From an uncultured Actinomycetes bacterium (GTDB taxonomy: Bacteria; Actinomycetota; Actinomycetes; S36-B12; UBA5976), in contig CAJBBC010000128.1 of assembly GCA_903951185.1 (NCBI GenBank), forward strand, positions 1-8,184: a stretch of DNA of 8,184 nucleotides. The letters are read 5' to 3'. Both the position numbers and the translations under genes were made by a program. Shown one piece after another: positions 5,055 through 8,184 of this stretch (position 1 is its first letter; each line of letters begins with the position of its first letter). The notes under the pieces were generated by a model. The model ran no database searches and was not told the origin of the DNA. It was given only the letters and a program-made list of their open reading frames with translations.

Positions 5055-6521
5055 ATGGCAACTACTAATTTATTACCTGCATGGGACCGCTGGTTCCACA
5101 TGAGCGAACGAGGTTCAAACCTCGGCACCGAAGTCCGCGGCGGCATCGTCACATTCGTGACTATGGCATACATCGTGGTTCTTAACCCATTAATCATTGG
5201 AACCGCTAAAGACATCAACGGCAATTTCCCCGGCGGCGGACAAGATATTGGTCAGGCAATTTCATTAGTGGCAGCAGCAACTGCGCTAATTGCCGGCTTA
5301 ATGACAATCTTTATGGGTGTCTATGGTCGTTTTCCAATTGCGATTGCAGCTGGGCTTGGGCTTAACGGTTTCTTAGCTTTCAGTCTTGCTCCACAAATGA
5401 CTTGGGCGCAAGCATTCGGACTAGTAGTCGTTGAAGGTGTAATTGTCCTTGCGCTTGTATTAACAGGATTCCGGACTGCTGTTTTCCACGCAGTTCCAGA
5501 TCCACTGAAGTATTCAATTGGTGTTGGCATTGGTTTATTCATTGCGTTAATCGGCCTAGTTGACGCTGGCATAGTTCGTGGCGGTGTTCCACTAATTACA
5601 TTTGGTGTTTACGGTGAATTAGCTGGCTGGCCAATTTTCACTTTCGTCGCCGGCTTATTAATCATGATTGTCCTAGTTGCTCTTCGAGTTCGCGCTGCAA
5701 TTTTGATTGGCCTGCTTGCCACAACTGCACTTGCGGTAATACTTGAATCATCAATGAAGATTGGTGCGGCAAACTTAGATCCATCTGCAGCAGGCTTAGA
5801 AAATCCAACTGGATGGCAACTAAACATCCCAGCAGTACCTGAACAAGTCTTCGGGTTTGTTAATCCAAGTCCACTGTTTTCACTTGATCCATTTGGCGCA
5901 TTCAATGCAATTGGTGCGCTAGCTGCTGGTCTTGCTGTTTTCTCATTATTACTAAGCGACTTCTTTGACACCATCGGAACTGTGACCGGCCTTGCAGCTG
6001 AGGCAGATTTGATGACTAAAGATGGCGAAGTTGAGCACTTAGATGCAATCTTGACGGTTGACTCTATTGCAGCAATTGCCGGCGGCGCCGCTGGTACTTC
6101 TTCAAACACGGCTTACATCGAATCAGCGTCAGGTATCGGCGATGGAGCGCGCACAGGTATTGCAAGCTTGGTAACCGGCGTGCTGTTCCTATTGGCCATG
6201 TTTATTGCACCGCTTACCAAGATGGTGCCTTATGAAGCCGCTGCACCCGCGCTCGTGATTGTTGGTTTCTTGATGATGACACAAGTAGCCAAAATCAATT
6301 TCAGTGATTTCTCGATAGCTATCCCAGCTTTCTTGACGATCATCCTGATGCCATTTACCTACTCAATCACAAACGGCATTGGTGCTGGATTAGTTAGTTA
6401 TGTGATGATCAAAGTTGCACAACGTAAATCAAAAGATGTGCCAGGGCTACTTTGGATTATCGCAGCTGCGTTTATTATTTATTTCACAGTTCACCCGTTG
6501 AAAGTAATATTCGGGCTTTAA
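5055..6521 (+). CDS. NCS2/AzgA-type purine permease
   Basis: Polytopic inner-membrane importer of purine bases (adenine, guanine or hypoxanthine by family), probably proton-coupled. The 488 residues form many hydrophobic helices, consistent with the 14-helix NCS2 fold. AzgA-branch signatures are TEVRGGIVTFVTMAYIVVLNP (from 25), AAGLGLNGFLAF (98-109), DFFDTIGTVTGLA (302-314) and GTSSNTAYIESASGIGDGARTG (from 347). D302 or D305 in helix 8 and E356 in helix 10 are the likely substrate-binding acids; this branch differs from uracil/xanthine carriers. Exact purine specificity cannot be read from sequence. The ATG at 5055 is preceded by an in-frame TAG at 5043-5045 and no Shine-Dalgarno sequence, so the message is probably leaderless. 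It is divergent from the DUF2530 gene and followed by a strong terminator, so it is monocistronic. Confidence 0.94.
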   Translation: MATTNLLPAWDRWFHMSERGSNLGTEVRGGIVTFVTMAYIVVLNPLIIGTAKDINGNFPGGGQDIGQAISLVAAATALIAGLMTIFMGVYGRFPIAIAAGLGLNGFLAFSLAPQMTWAQAFGLVVVEGVIVLALVLTGFRTAVFHAVPDPLKYSIGVGIGLFIALIGLVDAGIVRGGVPLITFGVYGELAGWPIFTFVAGLLIMIVLVALRVRAAILIGLLATTALAVILESSMKIGAANLDPSAAGLENPTGWQLNIPAVPEQVFGFVNPSPLFSLDPFGAFNAIGALAAGLAVFSLLLSDFFDTIGTVTGLAAEADLMTKDGEVEHLDAILTVDSIAAIAGGAAGTSSNTAYIESASGIGDGARTGIASLVTGVLFLLAMFIAPLTKMVPYEAAAPALVIVGFLMMTQVAKINFSDFSIAIPAFLTIILMPFTYSITNGIGAGLVSYVMIKVAQRKSKDVPGLLWIIAAAFIIYFTVHPLKVIFGL

Positions 6522-6528
6522 AAAACCT

Positions 6529-6570
6529 AAGAATGCGACGCCTCATATTGGGGCGTCGCATTCTTTATTT
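6529..6570. terminator. Bidirectional intrinsic terminator
   Basis: AAGAATGCGACGCC (6529-6542) pairs perfectly with GGCGTCGCATTCTT (6552-6565): a 14-bp stem with a 9-nt loop. On the plus strand a T-rich tail (TTTATTT) follows for the purine permease. On the minus strand the stem is followed by a run of Ts (complement of 6520-6525, a few bases after the stem), so it can also end serC transcription. It begins 8 bp after the permease stop codon. Confidence 0.9.
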
Positions 6571-6580
6571 GATCAAGAGT

Positions 6581-6586
6581 TAGAAT
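6581..6586 (+). promoter_or_regulatory. Candidate -10 box, leaderless start of the miniprotein ORF
   Basis: TAGAAT is followed by six bases (GATTAA) and the ATG at 6593. The hexamer is identical to the one upstream of serC, at the same spacing. It lies just beyond the permease terminator, so the ORF would need its own promoter. Confidence 0.5.
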
Positions 6587-6592
6587 GATTAA

Positions 6593-6682
6593 ATGAATCC
6601 AAGATTTCGTCGCGTGGTAACCATCGCCGTACTTATTGGCTTAATTGGCGCCCTAATGGTTTCAACTCTGGCTGGAATTTAA
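6593..6682 (+). CDS. Putative 29-residue single-helix membrane miniprotein
   Basis: The ORF begins MNPRFRRVVTIAV and ends STLAGI: a short basic N-terminus (R4, R6, R7) followed by one hydrophobic helix from about 8 to 29. This fits an inner-membrane miniprotein with its N-terminus in the cytoplasm. An in-frame TAA directly precedes the ATG, and TAGAAT ends 6 nt upstream, the same leaderless layout as serC and the permease. The last 21 bases overlap the 3' end of serC on the opposite strand. The architecture recalls Prli42, the roughly 31-residue stressosome anchor of Firmicutes, which has a basic start, one helix and a late serine/threonine-leucine-glycine pattern. I treat that as resemblance only, since short hydrophobic helices look alike. 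The ORF is shorter than usual annotation cutoffs and may be missed by gene callers. Confidence 0.5.
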   Translation: MNPRFRRVVTIAVLIGLIGALMVSTLAGI

Positions 6683-7804
6683 CTTCGCCACGACAAAGTC
6701 GATGCACTTTAAAAGCGCTTTAACATCATCTGGCTCTACTGCAGGGAAAACTGAAATTCGCAACTGATTCTTACCAAGTTTTCGATACGGTTCAACATCA
6801 ACAATCCCATGGCGCCTAAGAATTTTAGAAATTACAGTTGCGTCTATGTCATCAACAAAATTAATGGTGGCAACAACTCCAGAGCGCTTTTTAGGATCTA
6901 CTACATAGGGCGTTGCAAAATTACTTTTTTCAGCCCAATCGTAAATTGCCATTGAAGATTCACTAGTTCGACTTATGCACCAATTCAAACCGCCGTTTTC
7001 GTTGAACCAATCAATCTGTTCATTCATTAAGAAAATTGTTGTTAAGGCTGGAGTGTTATAAGTCTGATTCATTCGACTATTTTCAACCGCAGTCATTAAA
7101 TCTAAGAAAGCTGGAATGTAGCGGCCAGAAGCTTTAATTTCTTCTGCTCGCTTAATTGCACGCGGCGACATTAGCGCCACCCATAAACCACCGTCAGATC
7201 CAAAACATTTTTGCGGAGAGAAGTAATAGACATCAACTTCTGATAAATTCACCGCAAGTCCACCGGCAGCAGATGTTGCATCGACAATTACAAGTGCACC
7301 TTCGTCCGCACCAGCAGGTCGGTATGGTGAAATGGCAACCCCAGTGGACGTTTCATTGTGCGGGGAGCAGTAGGCGTCGATACCAACTTCTGCTTTAAAT
7401 TCTGGAGCATCGCCTGGTTCACTCTTAATTACCGACTGGCCACCTAGGTGCGAAGCAGCGATCGCTGAGGATGCAAATTTAGATCCAAACTCGCCAAAAG
7501 TTAAAAACTGAGCACGATCACGGATCAAACTAAATGTCGCGATTTCCCAAAATGCTGTTGATCCACCGTTACCTAGAACAACTTCGTATTCTTTAGGTAG
7601 TGAGAATAGTTTGTTTAAACCACTTTGTGTTCGGGCCACTTCGTTCTTCACAGTGTTTTGTCGATGTGAAGTTCCTAAGTAAGTGCCAGATACTTTAACT
7701 AAATTTTCAATTTGGCTTGGCCGAATTTTTGAAGGTCCAGCACCAAAACGCCCATCCGAAGGAAGGAGATCACTTGGAATATTTATTGAGTCGGCAGCAA
7801 GCAT
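6662..7804 (-). CDS. serC: Phosphoserine aminotransferase, mycobacterial type
   Basis: Cytosolic PLP enzyme of serine biosynthesis: 3-phosphohydroxypyruvate plus glutamate gives O-phosphoserine plus 2-oxoglutarate. The 380 residues follow the actinobacterial SerC branch throughout: DGRFGAGPSK (17-26), GTSHRQ (44-49), LGNGGSTAFWE (77-87), HNETSTGV (149-156), DATSAAGG (175-182), SPQKCFGSDGG (196-206) with K199 as the PLP lysine, ENSRMNQTYNTPA (241-253), and EPYRKLGKNQLRI (338-350) with R349 near the substrate carboxylate. The ATG at 7804 is the first start after an in-frame TAG, which lies within the candidate -10 box. There is no Shine-Dalgarno sequence. galE ends 56 bp upstream on the same strand. 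In Mycobacterium serC adjoins the division gene sepH; no sepH is seen here. Confidence 0.96.
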   Translation of the reverse strand: MLAADSINIPSDLLPSDGRFGAGPSKIRPSQIENLVKVSGTYLGTSHRQNTVKNEVARTQSGLNKLFSLPKEYEVVLGNGGSTAFWEIATFSLIRDRAQFLTFGEFGSKFASSAIAASHLGGQSVIKSEPGDAPEFKAEVGIDAYCSPHNETSTGVAISPYRPAGADEGALVIVDATSAAGGLAVNLSEVDVYYFSPQKCFGSDGGLWVALMSPRAIKRAEEIKASGRYIPAFLDLMTAVENSRMNQTYNTPALTTIFLMNEQIDWFNENGGLNWCISRTSESSMAIYDWAEKSNFATPYVVDPKKRSGVVATINFVDDIDATVISKILRRHGIVDVEPYRKLGKNQLRISVFPAVEPDDVKALLKCIDFVVAKLNSSQS

Positions 7805-7810
7805 TGTGTA

Positions 7811-7816
7811 ATTCTA
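7811..7816 (-). promoter_or_regulatory. Candidate -10 box, leaderless start of serC
   Basis: TAGAAT (minus strand, 7816-7811) is followed by six bases (TACACA) and the ATG at 7804. It suggests that serC has its own promoter and does not depend on readthrough from galE. No convincing -35 box is present. Confidence 0.5.
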
Positions 7817-7860
7817 TTGAGTCTTAAAGTAATAGTTTTGCAAAGTTGTTGCAGTATGGA

Positions 7861-8184
7861 TTAACGATAACCGTCTGGATTTTGCGATTGCCAACGCCAT
7901 GAATCCTGACACATGCGAGCTAGATCAAACTTGGTGGTCCAGCCTAATAGTTCATTTGCAAGACTCGCGTCGGCATAGTTTTCCGCAACATCACCTGGCC
8001 GACGTGGTCCAAATTCGTAAGGAATCGATTTGCCTGACACTTCAGAAAAAGCTGCAATGGCCTCCAACACACTATAAGAATTTCCAGTGCCGAGATTTAC
8101 TGTGAAGGAATCCACTCCGCTCTCAAGAGCATTCAATGCTGAAATGTGACCTGCCGCTAAATCTTCAACATGGATGTAATCGCG
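7861..8184 (-). CDS. galE: UDP-glucose 4-epimerase, C-terminal part (cut by the window edge)
   Basis: Interconverts UDP-glucose and UDP-galactose in the cytosol, using bound NAD, and feeds glycan synthesis. The open frame continues past the first ATG/TTG to the window edge and gives the last 107 residues of a protein usually near 330. It starts RDYIHVEDLAAGHISAL, the classic GalE motif, followed by FTVNLGTGNSYSVLEAI, a PRRPGDVAENYADAS segment that contacts the nucleotide in the family, and a C-terminal DSWRWQSQNPDGYR close to that of E. coli GalE. The catalytic Tyr-x-x-x-Lys and the Rossmann glycine motif lie in the missing part. The TTG at 8136 is internal, not a start. A related nucleotide-sugar epimerase cannot be fully excluded. 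serC lies 56 bp downstream. Confidence 0.92.
   Translation of the reverse strand, partial: RDYIHVEDLAAGHISALNALESGVDSFTVNLGTGNSYSVLEAIAAFSEVSGKSIPYEFGPRRPGDVAENYADASLANELLGWTTKFDLARMCQDSWRWQSQNPDGYR

Noticed and set aside
5609..6109. 166-codon minus-strand open frame inside the permease gene
   Set aside because: It is antisense to a strongly conserved NCS2 protein, its composition (Ala, Ser, Pro, Lys, Ile) is that of a shadow frame, and it has no family motif.
8134..8136. TTG as the start of a 91-residue protein
   Set aside because: The frame continues upstream to the window edge with the GalE motif RDYIHVEDLAAGH, so this TTG is an internal leucine.
1..8184. A defence system, CRISPR array, prophage or insertion sequence
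   Set aside because: No spaced repeats, transposase or integrase motifs, terminal inverted repeats, or nuclease/toxin families were found; the genes are mostly housekeeping.

Overview
The window looks like chromosomal DNA from a low-GC free-living actinobacterium, most plausibly of the freshwater Nanopelagicales (acI) type. This rests on two things. The gene families are actinobacterial: a mycobacterial-type SerC, DUF3027, DUF2530 and a DUF2771-like lipoprotein. The genome style is streamlined: about 40-45% GC by eye, gene gaps of 0-60 bp, GTG/TTG starts, and starts without a Shine-Dalgarno sequence. The lineage call is inference; no rRNA or marker phylogeny is present. No CRISPR array, tRNA, rRNA, insertion sequence or phage gene was seen, and no stretch above 300 bp lacks a gene.

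Layout, left to right. Positions 1-26 hold the first eight codons of a minus-strand gene with a strong Shine-Dalgarno sequence. pdxH (PLP/PNP oxidase) lies at 121-801 (-). A 145-bp AT-rich gap follows, with a perfect 19-bp palindrome and a tandem repeat. An AT-rich SAM-dependent methyltransferase of surface-polysaccharide style is at 947-1834 (+). It converges on a class I CPD photolyase at 1847-3205 (-), whose TTG start lies 9 bp behind a DUF2771-like lipoprotein at 3215-3679 (-). A divergent DUF3027 gene is at 3778-4683 (+). It abuts, stop codon to stop codon, a DUF2530 two-helix membrane protein at 4684-5031 (-). Only 23 bp separate that gene from a divergent NCS2/AzgA-type purine permease at 5055-6521 (+), which ends at a strong bidirectional terminator. 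A 29-codon membrane miniprotein ORF (6593-6682, +) overlaps the 3' end of serC (6662-7804, -). The 3' third of galE (7861-8184, -) runs off the right edge.

How the genes relate. Most are housekeeping: vitamin B6 salvage (PdxH), serine synthesis by a PLP enzyme (SerC), purine uptake, light-driven DNA repair, and UDP-galactose supply for cell-surface glycans (GalE). The methyltransferase could also act on surface glycans but stands alone. DUF2771, DUF3027 and DUF2530 are conserved actinobacterial families of unknown function.

The most interesting signals are regulatory and small-scale. A -10-like TANNNT box ends 6-7 nt before the start codon of at least five ORFs, as expected for leaderless mRNAs. 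Two such boxes overlap back to back in the 23-bp DUF2530/permease gap. A third drives the 29-codon miniprotein ORF. By contrast, the AT-rich methyltransferase and the gene cut at the left edge carry Shine-Dalgarno sequences.
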